Below are positions 44,025-53,166 of a stretch of DNA of 64,000 nucleotides, piece after piece (the first letter of the stretch is position 1; each line of letters begins with the position of its first letter). Below the pieces are notes generated by a model. It was not told where the DNA came from. It did not search any database and was given only the letters and a program-made list of their open reading frames with translations. A program made the position numbers and the translations under genes. The DNA comes from Algoriphagus litoralis. GTDB taxonomy: Bacteria > Bacteroidota > Bacteroidia > Cytophagales > Cyclobacteriaceae. The DNA lies in contig NZ_QGOL01000007.1 in assembly GCF_003259255.1 (NCBI RefSeq), forward strand, positions 400,974 to 464,973, in the 5' to 3' direction.

Positions 44025-45920
44025 ATGAAAGTTTTTCATTCCTATTGGATGATAGGAGCGGCATTGCTTTTTTTTAGCCTGAATTCACAGGCACAGCTCA
44101 AGTCTGAAGGCAATTTTACGTTTGCGATCAATGATCAACTCGAGGAGCGAATCTATGCCATCGATCAGCTGCAGTTTGTGGAGGACAGCTCCGATAGCCT
44201 GAGTTTTGAGGAGGTGGTGCATCCGGATTTCCAGGATCGCTTCAGAATTGACCCAGATTTCTCCAAAAACAACTTTTCCACCTCACATAGCTATTGGGTC
44301 AAAGTATCCCTACTCAAACAGCCCGAAAGCGACAAAAACTGGATTTTGGAATTCTATGATCAGACCATTGACCGGATAGAAGCCTACATCCCCAGTCCCA
44401 CGGGCTACCAGAGAATCCTACTCGGAGATCAACAGGTATTTGCTGCGCGTCTTTTTGCGCATAAAAACTTCGAAATCCCCGTCAGCAATACCACAGCAGG
44501 CGTCGACCATTACTATTTTAAGATCAAATCCTCACAAAAAGCTGATATCCGAATCGCATTCCGCTCAGTGAACCGTTTTGTCTTTTATGCCCTGAATGAA
44601 TACTTTCTCTATGGGATATTCTACGGCATGATCCTGATCATCACCTTGTACAATCTGCTGATCTACGGCGCCATCCGGGAGATGAAATACCTTTACTATG
44701 TCTTTTATCTGGTGAGTGTAGCGGGGTTTGCTATGGCTTTGGATGGAGTGGGTTTTCAGTATCTATGGCCCAATCATCCCTCATGGAACACCTTTGCTAC
44801 GGGAGTCTTTGCTTTTTCTATCATTAGTTTTTCCATTCTTTTCTCTGTCAGGTTCCTGAATCTGAAACACCGGCATCGTGTTTTTCATCGGATATTGATT
44901 GGCTTTCTGATCCTCCGCTCCGTGGTATTTTTGGCCGGGTTGTGGTTTTTTCCCAGATTATTGGAGATCCAGGTGTATGATGCGATTCCCTTTTCTCTTA
45001 TCCTGATTGCCAGTATCCAAGTCTTAGTAAAAGGCTACAAAGTCGCCCGGCTTTTTGTCGCGGCATATACAATTCTCTTTATTGGGCTGATGCTGAAAGT
45101 GCTGGTACAGATGGCCGTGATCCCACACAGTACGGTACTGTACTATTCCCTCCACATCGCTTTTTTGGTGGAAATGCTCCTGCTGACTCTGGCTCTGGGT
45201 GACCGGGTCAAAATTCTGAAGGAAACCAAAGATCAGGCGCTGCGTCGATCCCTCAGACAATCCGAAACCAATGCGAAGCTGAAGGATAAAATCAATGAAG
45301 AACTGGAGCAAAAGGTAGCCGAACGAACGCAGGAACTCGAAACCAAAAACCGGCTTCTGGAGGAATACAATAAAAAAATCCTGGAAAAAGACGAGGAAAT
45401 CAAGCGCTTCAATGCGCTTCTGGATAAGGACATCTGGAAACTCAAGTCCCAAGTAAAGGAAAGTATGCAGGCGCGAATCACCAATAAACGTATGAATCTC
45501 GCGGAGTTTAAACTGATCTTCCCGGATGCCTCCGCCTGCCTTAGGTATTTGGATGAAATCAAATGGGGCAAAGGCTATTCCTGTAAGTCCTGCGGTCATC
45601 ATCGGGAATCCAAAGCTCCAAAACTATTCAATAGGAGATGCGGCCGCTGCGGACATACCGAATCGCCTACTGCCAACACGGTTTTTCATGGAATTCGGAT
45701 TCCGCTGGAAAAGGCTTTTTTCATCGCATACTTGGTTATTTCGGATCAGGAGGACTACACATTGGAGCAACTCTCACAACTGCTGGATCTGCGAATCAAT
45801 GCCATCAGCAGTTTTCGGATCAAGGTGCGCCAGCTCTTGCAAAGTTCCGGAAACTCTTCCCTCGTCTGGGAAGATCTATTGCTGGAACAGCGGAATGAAG
45901 GGGCTTTGATGCCTGGCTGA
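44025..45920 (+). CDS. 7TMR-DISM receptor fused to IS1595-type zinc-ribbon DNA-binding region
   Basis: 631 residues. A signal peptide precedes an extracytoplasmic 7TMR-DISMED2-like domain (about 30-180; 'SHSYWVKVSLLKQPESDKNWILEF'). Seven membrane helices lie at about 190-400 ('YFLYGIFYGMILIITLYNLLIYG' starts them), and a long coiled coil at about 400-480. The end is not a kinase or a GGDEF domain. At about 498-610 there is a region like the N-terminus of IS1595 transposases: 'FPDASACLRYLDEIKWGKGYSCKSCG', with a four-Cys zinc ribbon (C520, C523, C539, C542), 'TANTVFHGIRIPLEKAFFIAYL' and a helical DNA-binding-like tail. No DDE catalytic domain follows. It is likely a one-step membrane regulator of the susCD-GH144 locus downstream. 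Confidence 0.85.
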   Translation: MKVFHSYWMIGAALLFFSLNSQAQLKSEGNFTFAINDQLEERIYAIDQLQFVEDSSDSLSFEEVVHPDFQDRFRIDPDFSKNNFSTSHSYWVKVSLLKQPESDKNWILEFYDQTIDRIEAYIPSPTGYQRILLGDQQVFAARLFAHKNFEIPVSNTTAGVDHYYFKIKSSQKADIRIAFRSVNRFVFYALNEYFLYGIFYGMILIITLYNLLIYGAIREMKYLYYVFYLVSVAGFAMALDGVGFQYLWPNHPSWNTFATGVFAFSIISFSILFSVRFLNLKHRHRVFHRILIGFLILRSVVFLAGLWFFPRLLEIQVYDAIPFSLILIASIQVLVKGYKVARLFVAAYTILFIGLMLKVLVQMAVIPHSTVLYYSLHIAFLVEMLLLTLALGDRVKILKETKDQALRRSLRQSETNAKLKDKINEELEQKVAERTQELETKNRLLEEYNKKILEKDEEIKRFNALLDKDIWKLKSQVKESMQARITNKRMNLAEFKLIFPDASACLRYLDEIKWGKGYSCKSCGHHRESKAPKLFNRRCGRCGHTESPTANTVFHGIRIPLEKAFFIAYLVISDQEDYTLEQLSQLLDLRINAISSFRIKVRQLLQSSGNSSLVWEDLLLEQRNEGALMPG

Positions 45921-46033
45921 ATGATAATCTGAAACCTGCGATCAAAGAGGGAAAGAAAAACCATAAAAGGCTTCTAGCTCCATTTTGAGGCGATTTTAAT
46001 TGGAATTCAAGCGGGAAAATCGACAAAAAATAC

Positions 46034-46081
46034 AATCGATTTCGAATCGATTTTTGGCAATTTTTAGACCCAACTGCCAAA
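46034..46081. promoter_or_regulatory. candidate operator upstream of susC
   Basis: Two copies of the self-complementary AATCGATT lie at 46034-46041 and 46045-46052, 11 bp apart (one helical turn). TTTGGCA (46053-46059) and TGCCAAA (46075-46081) then form an inverted repeat 22 bp apart. They lie in the about 250-bp gap between the 7TMR receptor gene and susC. Confidence 0.45.
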
Positions 46082-46168
46082 CAGCGGTATTTGGAAGTTT
46101 AGTTTTAGCTAAGGAATCAAGCCAAATCAATCCTTATTCCCAAACAAAAAACTAAACCAAATAACCCA

Positions 46169-49100
46169 ATGAGAAAACTACTACCTCGGGTGAATTGTAT
46201 CCAGCACATTCGCCTTCTTCTCGTCGCACTTTTCCTAGTCATGGGACAAGTCGCAAATGCCCAAAATCAAGTTCAAGTACAAGGGACAATCCTAGACTCC
46301 ACAGGGGAGCCACTACCCGGTGTGAATGTGGTCATCAAGGGCACTACCTCAGGCACAGTTTCCGATCTGGATGGGAAATACTCCTTAAATACACCTTCCG
46401 ATGCAGTACTGATTTTTTCTTTTGTTGGATTTATGAGTCAGGAGATTCCGGTAAACAATCAAACTGAAATCAACGTGACCTTGGCAGATGACACTGCAGA
46501 TCTGGATGAATTTATCGTAGTCGGCTACGGTCTCCAGCGAAAAAGTGATCTGACGGGCTCAATTTCATCCTTGAAATCTGAAGAAATCAACCGACTACCG
46601 GTATCGGATGTCAGTCAGTCACTTCAGGGAAGAGTATCAGGAGTCCAGGTGACTTCCAACTCAGGTGCTCCCGGCGCAGGGACAACTATCCGAATCCGGG
46701 GCGTGGGTACATTAAACAATTCCAATCCACTTTTTGTGGTGGATGGAATGCTCCTGGATGACATCGACTTTTTGAATCCAAACGATGTAGAATCCATGGA
46801 AGTCCTCAAAGATGCTTCAGCGACAGCAATCTATGGTTCGCGTGGTGCAAATGGTGTGGTCATCGTCACCACCAAACAGGCTAGCTTTGGCACCAAAGGA
46901 AAAATCAGCATCGATGCCTACACCGGAATCCAGCAAGTCGCCAAGCGAATCGATTTGGTAAATGGTCGGCAATTTGCCGAATTGGCCAATGAACTGGAGC
47001 AGAACGTAGGAAACGAACCGCTCTACAATGTGGAAGACTACGGCGTAGGTACGGATTGGCAGGATCTGATTTTCAGAAATGCTCCGGTTTCCAGTGTCAA
47101 CTTAGGCGCCAGCGGAGGCAATGCCAACACAAACTATAACCTCAGCGTCAATTACTTTGACCAAAAAGGCGTAGTAAAAGAGTCCGAGTTTGAGCGACTG
47201 ACCATCCGACTGAACAATCAATACAAATTCGGGGACGCAGTGACATTCGGTCACAATCTTTCCTTTATTTATTTCAATCAGCAGAATGAACCCGGCGTAG
47301 TCGGTAACGCCTATCGCGCTTACCCGATCTTTGACCCACGGAATCCTGACGGAACTTACACCAACACCGCTCCGGTAGGGAATCCTCTTGCCCAGTTTGA
47401 ATACAACTCAAACAATCAAACCAACGACTATCGTAGTGTGGGCAACTTTTTCATGGATGTCAAATTCCTGAAGAATTTCACGTTCCGAAGTAATTTTGGG
47501 GTTGATCTTGCCTTCCGTGACAGTAAATCATTCACGCCAGTCTTCTTTGTCTCCCCTACCCAGCAAAATCTTGAAAACTCCGTGTCAGTGAACACGGGAA
47601 GGACTCGGAATTTTCTTTGGGAAAATACCTTAAACTACACCAAAGAATGGGATGACCACCGACTGAATCTCTTGGGAGGTATCACCACCCAGTCCTTTTA
47701 TCAGGAATTTCTGGGCGGAGCGCGAAGAAATCTTCCTGGTGAGGATCCTTCACTTTGGTACCTAAATGCCGGAGAGCTTACGTCCCAGACCAACTCAAAC
47801 TCGGCAGGTGACTGGTCCATGCTTTCTTTTTTATTCAGAGCGAATTATACCTACAAGGATAAATTTTTGGTGACGGGTACCTTCCGTCGGGACGGCTCCT
47901 CCAGATTCGGTAGAGAAAGTCGATATGGTAATTTCCCTTCCATTGCCTTGGGATATCGCTTGATTGAAGAGGGTTTTCTTCAAAATCAAACTTTCCTTTC
48001 CAACCTCAAAATCAGAGGTAGCTGGGGTATCATCGGTAACGATAAAATTGCTTTCTACGAAGGACGTCCGGTCGTAACTGGAAATGAAAATGCCGTATTT
48101 GGAGAAAATGAAGAGCTGATCTATGGGGCAACGTTGACCCGACTGGCTAATCCATTTATCCAATGGGAAGAAACAGTAACCTCCAACATCGGCTTGGAAT
48201 TTGGGTTTTTCGATGACAAACTGACCGGTGAACTGGATTACTACTACCGTAGAACCAATGATATCCTCGTCGGTGTACCCATCCCAGCCTATGTCGGCGC
48301 ATCCAACAACCCGATCGTCAATGCTGCCTCGGTTGAAAACAGGGGAATTGACCTCAGCTTAAACTGGAGAGAACAAAAAGGCGAATTTGGATACAATTTC
48401 GGAATCGTGGCCTCCACCGTCAATAACAAGGTCTTGGATATCGGTGAAGGAAATGAAGCCATCTTTGGCGGAGCTGTAGGCATCAGTGGACTTTTGGGTG
48501 CCAGAACGATAGTCGGCGAATCCATTGGCCATTACTTTGGCTACAAAACAGCCGGAGTATTCCAAAACGCTGAACAGTTGGCAAACACCCCCAAAAGAGG
48601 TCCAGAGGTAGCGGGTGATTTAATATTTGAGGATACCAATGGCGACGGCGTCATCAATAACAACGACCGCGTAATCCTCGGTAGTCCAATCCCGGATTTG
48701 GTCTTCGGATTCAATCTTGGATTCAATTACAAAGGCTTTGACTTCGGTGCAGATTTCAACGGAACGGTCGGAAATGAAGTCTATAACTCTAAAAAGCAAG
48801 TTCGATTCAATACCTACAATTTCGAAACTTCATTCTTGGACCGCTGGACTGGAGAGGGCACTAGCAATTCCGAACCAAGAGTAACCAACGGAGGACACAA
48901 TTATGAAGTCTCAGACAGATTCATCGAAGATGGCTCCTTCCTGAGATTGAGAAATATCCAGATCGGATATAGCTTTCCTACTGTGGCTTTGGAACGAATC
49001 AAGCTGCAGAATTTCAGGGTCTACGTATCGGGCACCAATGTCTTTACTATCTCTGACTATTCAGGCTATACTCCAGAGATCGGAGGAGGAAATGTATTGG

Positions 49101-49171
49101 GAACTGGCTTCGATTCTGGTATCTACCCAATAGCCCGCACATTTAATGTAGGTATTTCAGCCAACTTCTAA
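46169..49171 (+). CDS. susC: SusC/RagA-family TonB-linked outer-membrane protein
   Basis: 1000 residues. The signal is 'LLLVALFLVMGQVANAQ'. A carboxypeptidase-regulatory-like domain follows at about 35-115 ('VQGTILDSTGEPLPGVNVVIKGTTSGTVSDLDGKYSL'), then the TonB box/plug ('DEFIVVGYGLQRKSDLTGSISSL', 'LQGRVSGVQVTSNSGAPG', 'IYGSRGANGVVIVTTK'), and a barrel ending 'FNVGISANF'. It is the transport half of a SusCD pair that imports oligosaccharides through the outer membrane. susD begins 14 nt downstream, and a GH144-like gene follows, so beta-1,2-glucan fragments are the likely cargo. Confidence 0.95.
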   Translation: MRKLLPRVNCIQHIRLLLVALFLVMGQVANAQNQVQVQGTILDSTGEPLPGVNVVIKGTTSGTVSDLDGKYSLNTPSDAVLIFSFVGFMSQEIPVNNQTEINVTLADDTADLDEFIVVGYGLQRKSDLTGSISSLKSEEINRLPVSDVSQSLQGRVSGVQVTSNSGAPGAGTTIRIRGVGTLNNSNPLFVVDGMLLDDIDFLNPNDVESMEVLKDASATAIYGSRGANGVVIVTTKQASFGTKGKISIDAYTGIQQVAKRIDLVNGRQFAELANELEQNVGNEPLYNVEDYGVGTDWQDLIFRNAPVSSVNLGASGGNANTNYNLSVNYFDQKGVVKESEFERLTIRLNNQYKFGDAVTFGHNLSFIYFNQQNEPGVVGNAYRAYPIFDPRNPDGTYTNTAPVGNPLAQFEYNSNNQTNDYRSVGNFFMDVKFLKNFTFRSNFGVDLAFRDSKSFTPVFFVSPTQQNLENSVSVNTGRTRNFLWENTLNYTKEWDDHRLNLLGGITTQSFYQEFLGGARRNLPGEDPSLWYLNAGELTSQTNSNSAGDWSMLSFLFRANYTYKDKFLVTGTFRRDGSSRFGRESRYGNFPSIALGYRLIEEGFLQNQTFLSNLKIRGSWGIIGNDKIAFYEGRPVVTGNENAVFGENEELIYGATLTRLANPFIQWEETVTSNIGLEFGFFDDKLTGELDYYYRRTNDILVGVPIPAYVGASNNPIVNAASVENRGIDLSLNWREQKGEFGYNFGIVASTVNNKVLDIGEGNEAIFGGAVGISGLLGARTIVGESIGHYFGYKTAGVFQNAEQLANTPKRGPEVAGDLIFEDTNGDGVINNNDRVILGSPIPDLVFGFNLGFNYKGFDFGADFNGTVGNEVYNSKKQVRFNTYNFETSFLDRWTGEGTSNSEPRVTNGGHNYEVSDRFIEDGSFLRLRNIQIGYSFPTVALERIKLQNFRVYVSGTNVFTISDYSGYTPEIGGGNVLGTGFDSGIYPIARTFNVGISANF

Positions 49172-49185
49172 ACCCAAAAACTATC

Positions 49186-50673
49186 ATGCAATCGACTATA
49201 AAAACTAAAATTTTGACCCTATCCCTCAGCTTGGTGCTGTCGGCTGGGTTGATCTCCTGTGGAGATGAATTTCTGGACCGGGCTCCAAAAGGAGAACTGA
49301 CCTCGGACAATTTCTTCAAGGATGCGGTTCAGGCTGAGCAATCAGTCAATGCCATCTATGCCCATCTGCGAAACTTCAACGTCCATGTATTTTCCTATAT
49401 TGGAATCACGGACATTGCTTCTGACGATGCAGACAAAGGGTCCGTACCGGGTGATGCGGGCTTCTTGCAGGACATCAATGATTTCACTTTTGATGCCAAC
49501 AACACTGCTGTAAACGGGATCTGGAGAGGTTACTATCAGGGTGTTTTCCGGGCAAACCAAGTATTGGCCAATGTTCCAAACATTGAGATGGACGAGGAAC
49601 TGAAAACAAGACTTCTGGGAGAAGCAAGATTTCTGAGGGCCTATTTCTATTTCTTCCTAGTCAGAACTTACGGAGATATCCCCTTGATCGACCGGCCATT
49701 GAATCCTGATGAATACAGACAAGAGCGAGTGCCTGCTGCGGAGATTTATGCCTTTATAGAGGAGGATTTAAATTTTGCGATAGCAAATCTTCCAGAAAAA
49801 TCAGCGTACCCTGCCAGTGAATTGGGAAGAGCAACCTCGGGTGCAGCCAAAGCCTATCTGGCCAAAGTTCACCTCTTTCAGGATGATTTTCAGGCTGCTT
49901 TCCAGGTAGCTCAGGAAGTGATCAACAGCGGAGAATATGCACTGTATCCAAACTATGAAGCCATTTTCAGAAGAGAAGGTGAACATAGTTCGGAAAGTAT
50001 CTTCGAAGTTTCCACTGTAGGATTGGAGCAAGGTGGTGGCGGTTCACAGTTTAACGAAGTCCAAGGTATCCGAGGCAATCCAAACAACGGATGGGGATTC
50101 AACAATCCATCCAATGATTTGATCGCTGCTTTTGAAGAAAATGACCCTAGATTGGCCGCCACGGTGATTTTCAACAGAGACACCCTATCTACCGGTCAGG
50201 TGGTGATCGCTGATCCGAATATGGGAGCAGGTGCCAAATTCAGCAAAAAAGCCTGGGTCCCGGAGCGTCCTCCAATCGGATTTGGAAATAGCGGGGCCAA
50301 CATCCGCTTATTCAGATATGCAGACCTACTGCTCATTGCAGCAGAAGCGGCAAACGAATTGGCAAATAGTACCGATGCCCTCAACTACCTAAACCAAGTG
50401 CGTGAGCGGGCACGTCAGGGTAATCCCGACATCCTTCCTGATATCACCACAACGGATCAGGCCGATCTGAGAGCTGCCATCTGGCATGAGCGAAGAGTAG
50501 AACTGGCTATGGAACAGCACCGCTATTTTGATCTGGTCAGACAGGGTCAGGCAGAGGAAGTATTCAATGCGCTCGGAATCAACTGGACTCCCAACAAACA
50601 TGAAGTCTATCCTATTCCTCAGTCTGAAATAGATATCAGCGGTGGGACTCTCACTCAGAATCCGGGCTATTAA
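49186..50673 (+). CDS. susD: SusD/RagB-family nutrient-binding lipoprotein
   Basis: 495 residues with a lipobox (GLIS-C, Cys25). The N-terminus 'DEFLDRAPKGELTSDNFFKDAVQAEQSVNAIYAHLRN' and 'EARFLRAYFYFFLVRTYGDIPLI' are strong SusD markers, and the C-terminal 'LRAAIWHERRVELAMEQHRYFDLVRQG' completes the family pattern. It caps the SusC barrel and binds the glycan at the cell surface. It is co-transcribed with susC, and a long hairpin follows it. Confidence 0.96.
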   Translation: MQSTIKTKILTLSLSLVLSAGLISCGDEFLDRAPKGELTSDNFFKDAVQAEQSVNAIYAHLRNFNVHVFSYIGITDIASDDADKGSVPGDAGFLQDINDFTFDANNTAVNGIWRGYYQGVFRANQVLANVPNIEMDEELKTRLLGEARFLRAYFYFFLVRTYGDIPLIDRPLNPDEYRQERVPAAEIYAFIEEDLNFAIANLPEKSAYPASELGRATSGAAKAYLAKVHLFQDDFQAAFQVAQEVINSGEYALYPNYEAIFRREGEHSSESIFEVSTVGLEQGGGGSQFNEVQGIRGNPNNGWGFNNPSNDLIAAFEENDPRLAATVIFNRDTLSTGQVVIADPNMGAGAKFSKKAWVPERPPIGFGNSGANIRLFRYADLLLIAAEAANELANSTDALNYLNQVRERARQGNPDILPDITTTDQADLRAAIWHERRVELAMEQHRYFDLVRQGQAEEVFNALGINWTPNKHEVYPIPQSEIDISGGTLTQNPGY

Positions 50674-50726
50674 TCCTAGCAAACAATACTAGTTGATGCG
50701 TAGTCCAGCATTCTAGCTCAAAAAAA

Positions 50727-50785
50727 TAAATTCCCGGATCGTTCTGAAGTAGTGATATTTCAGAACATTCCGGGAATTTTCTTTG
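50727..50785 (+). terminator. long hairpin after susD
   Basis: The arms AAATTCCCGGA-GTTCTGAA and TTCAGAAC-TTCCGGGAATTT (interrupted by a small bulge) are followed by TTTTC. It lies about 55 nt past the susD stop, before the glucanase gene. It may reduce rather than abolish read-through. Confidence 0.75.
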
Positions 50786-50891
50786 AACCAAAATCCTACT
50801 TTTGAAAGCTACTGATTGTGCTATTTTGTTGGTTTTGCCCACAGAAAATAGGACTTTCGACAAGCCCGATTTCACCTAAACTTAATTCAAA

Positions 50892-52472
50892 ATGAAGCTT
50901 ACACGAATACTCACTCCACTCCTGCTGGGTTTGGGTCTTTTGGCCTGCCAAAGTGAACCGGTCGATTCCGGTAATCTAGAGATAGACCCTTATGATCGTC
51001 ATGTAGAGTTGAGATGGAGTCCTGCTGAAGCAGCCCAGGGCTATGCTGTTTGGGTGAGTCTGGATGGTAAATCCTTCACGCAGCGGGGAGAGACTTCCGA
51101 TACACTCTACTTGGACTTTGTTTCTGACCTCGGCTCCGAGCTCAAACTAACCTATGAAATCCGGGCCATTCAGCCTCAGGACACGGTAGTCATTGCCTCC
51201 AAGGAAACTACCACCCGCAAGATGTCAGAGGAAGAGCTTCTCGACATGGTGGAGTATTACACGTTCAGGTACTTCTGGCATGGGGCCGAGCCCAACTCAG
51301 GCATGGCTCCCGAACGGATTCACCTAGACGGTGAATACCCCGATAATGACGCCCATATCGTGACCACAGGGGGCACCGGATTTGGCTTATTTGGTTTAAT
51401 AGCAGGGATTGATCGGGGTTGGGTCACACGGGAACAAGGAGTGGCCAGAATGGAGCGGATCGTAGGTTTTCTGGAGAAAGCTGATCGCTACCATGGAATC
51501 TGGGCTCACTGGATCGATGGGCAAACGGGTAAAACCAAGCCTTTCGGACAAAAGGATAACGGAGCAGACCTGGTCGAATCAGCTTTTCTCATGCAGGGCT
51601 TAATCGCAGTCCGGGAATACTATAAAAATGGAACAGCAGCCGAAAAAGCTGTGGCCGACCGGATCAACACGCTCTGGGAAGAAATGGACTGGGCCTGGCA
51701 TACTCAAGGGGGTAAGAATGTCCTCTATTGGCACTGGTCACCAGAGTATGAGTGGGAGATGAATTTCGCGCTGGAGGGATACAATGAATGCTTGATCACC
51801 TATGTACTGGCAGCTGCCTCTCCGACGCATACCATTTCACCCGAAGCTTATCACAAGGGATGGGCAAGGGGTGGCGCTATCAAAGCCGATGTCGAGGCCT
51901 ATGGCTACGCTCTCCAACTAAAGCATAACGGTGCCGAGTCCAAAGGTGGACCCCTCTTTTGGGCGCATTATTCCTACCTAGGATTGAATCCCATGGGGCT
52001 AAAAGATCGCTATGCGGACTACGAGCAGGAAAACCGAAATCAGACGCTGATCAATCGTGCTTGGTGTATTGAAAATCCGGGCAACTACAAAGGCTATGGA
52101 GAATCGCTATGGGGACTGACTGCCTCCTACTCCATCAACTTCTACAATGCCCATCACCCGGGCAATGACAACGGAGTCATTTCGCCCACCGCTGCCATTT
52201 CATCGATTCCCTACACCCCAAAAGAATCCATGGAAGTGATCAAAAACCTCTATTACACCTATGGCGAAAAAGTACTGGGCAAATATGGATTTTACGATGC
52301 GATGAGCCCACACCATGAGTTCTACCCTACCCGGTATCTGGCGATTGATCAGGGACCGATGGTGGCAATGATCGAAAATCACCGAACTGGACTGGGTTGG
52401 AAGCTATTCATGGGAGCACCTGAGGTGAAAGCTGGACTGGAAAAGCTGGGGTTTACTTCGCCTAATTTGTAG
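50892..52472 (+). CDS. GH144-like endo-beta-1,2-glucanase lipoprotein
   Basis: 526 residues with a lipobox (LGLLA-C, Cys19). Residues about 30-110 are fibronectin-like ('RHVELRWSPAEAAQGYAVWVSLDGK'). The remainder is an alpha/alpha-barrel glucoamylase-like domain: 'YYTFRYFWHGAEPNSGMAPER', 'TTGGTGFGLFGLIAGIDRGW', 'GIWAHWIDGQTG', 'LFWAHYSYLGLNP', 'GYGESLWGLTASY' and a final 'RYLAIDQGPMVAMIENHRTGLGWKLFM'. This pattern fits GH144, where the characterised Chitinophaga enzyme cuts beta-1,2-glucan; related GH families are possible. It is the enzyme of the SusCD locus. Confidence 0.82.
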   Translation: MKLTRILTPLLLGLGLLACQSEPVDSGNLEIDPYDRHVELRWSPAEAAQGYAVWVSLDGKSFTQRGETSDTLYLDFVSDLGSELKLTYEIRAIQPQDTVVIASKETTTRKMSEEELLDMVEYYTFRYFWHGAEPNSGMAPERIHLDGEYPDNDAHIVTTGGTGFGLFGLIAGIDRGWVTREQGVARMERIVGFLEKADRYHGIWAHWIDGQTGKTKPFGQKDNGADLVESAFLMQGLIAVREYYKNGTAAEKAVADRINTLWEEMDWAWHTQGGKNVLYWHWSPEYEWEMNFALEGYNECLITYVLAAASPTHTISPEAYHKGWARGGAIKADVEAYGYALQLKHNGAESKGGPLFWAHYSYLGLNPMGLKDRYADYEQENRNQTLINRAWCIENPGNYKGYGESLWGLTASYSINFYNAHHPGNDNGVISPTAAISSIPYTPKESMEVIKNLYYTYGEKVLGKYGFYDAMSPHHEFYPTRYLAIDQGPMVAMIENHRTGLGWKLFMGAPEVKAGLEKLGFTSPNL

Positions 52473-52488
52473 TAAAAAACAATAACTA

Positions 52489-52521
52489 AGGATCTGTACT
52501 GGATCCTCTATTCCTTTTTTT
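52489..52521 (+). terminator. intrinsic terminator of the glucanase gene
   Basis: The stem AGGATC/GATCCT has a 7-nt loop, and CTATTCC and seven T residues follow. It lies 17 nt past the stop. Confidence 0.55.
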
Positions 52522-52557
52522 AGTCTGAATATCCGGTTTTTACCAGAAGGTCAAAAT

Positions 52558-52598
52558 GGCCTCGACACTTCGACAAGCTCACCAACTGTCGAACGGCC
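52558..52598. repeat. imperfect palindromic dispersed repeat
   Basis: GGCC-TCGACA at one end and TGTCGA-AC-GGCC at the other flank 'CTTCGACAAGCTCACC', a motif widely repeated in Bacteroidota genomes. It lies between genes and has no T-tract. Confidence 0.5.
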
Positions 52599-52674
52599 AC
52601 CGGATTTCAGGTTATTGAAGAGAGGTGAACCTTAATGAAAGTTGGCCACGGGTAGAATTGGGGATATAAAAATT

Positions 52675-52704
52675 AAAAGAGCCGAAATCAATCGGCTCTT
52701 TTTT
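52675..52704. terminator. bidirectional intrinsic terminator
   Basis: A perfect 11-bp stem AAAAGAGCCGA/TCGGCTCTTTT with a 6-nt loop (52675-52702). Further T residues follow on the plus strand, and TTTTAATTTTTAT on the minus strand. It ends the DUF4870 gene on the minus strand and any transcript from the left. Confidence 0.88.
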
Positions 52705-52741
52705 TCACCCAAAATTAAAAAATATTTTTTGAGGTTTACCT

Positions 52742-53068
52742 TCAAACACCTGAAAACCACTCCTCGTACTTTTTGCCCAAAATAGGCATGGGTTTCATTT
52801 GCCCATTGATGGCAGCAATCAGCCCCATCACCCACATGTAAAACAGGACAAACACCCCGACAATCACGACCAGCCATCCCAAAAACGGAATTATTCCAAT
52901 CAAGCCGATGGCGACTCCGCTGACAAATAGACCCAGCATCTGCCGGATATGGTATTAGGCAAACTCTGATTTTTTCTCACTATTCATCACAAATGCGATG
53001 ATCAATCCGATCACGGTGAGGTAAGCGATCATTCCGATCTGCTTGCCGTCTTTTTCTTGTTGTTCCAT
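52742..53068 (-). pseudogene. DUF4870-family membrane protein with in-frame TAA
   Basis: The frame from the ATG at 53066-53068 encodes 37 residues ('MEQQEKDGKQIGMIAYLTVIGLIIAF...KKSEFA'), then a TAA at 52955-52957. The same frame then goes on with 'YHIRQMLGLFVSGVAIGLIGIIPFLGWLVVIVGVFVLFYMWVMGLIAAINGQ...KKYEEWFSGV' to 52742. Together the two parts are one normal-length (about 108 residues) DUF4870/TIC20-like protein with three membrane helices. The single nonsense codon falls where relatives have a residue just before 'YHIRQ'. It is either an inactivated gene or a sequencing error; restart at the ATG at 52939 is possible. The family has no firm function. Confidence 0.82.
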
Positions 53069-53166
53069 CTAACTTCTAATTTGTTTGCACCAGTTTGGAT
53101 TGTATTTAAAATTTGATTTTGCATTCATTTTTTGAGTTGCGTTTAATAGCAAAGATTCTCAAACCT

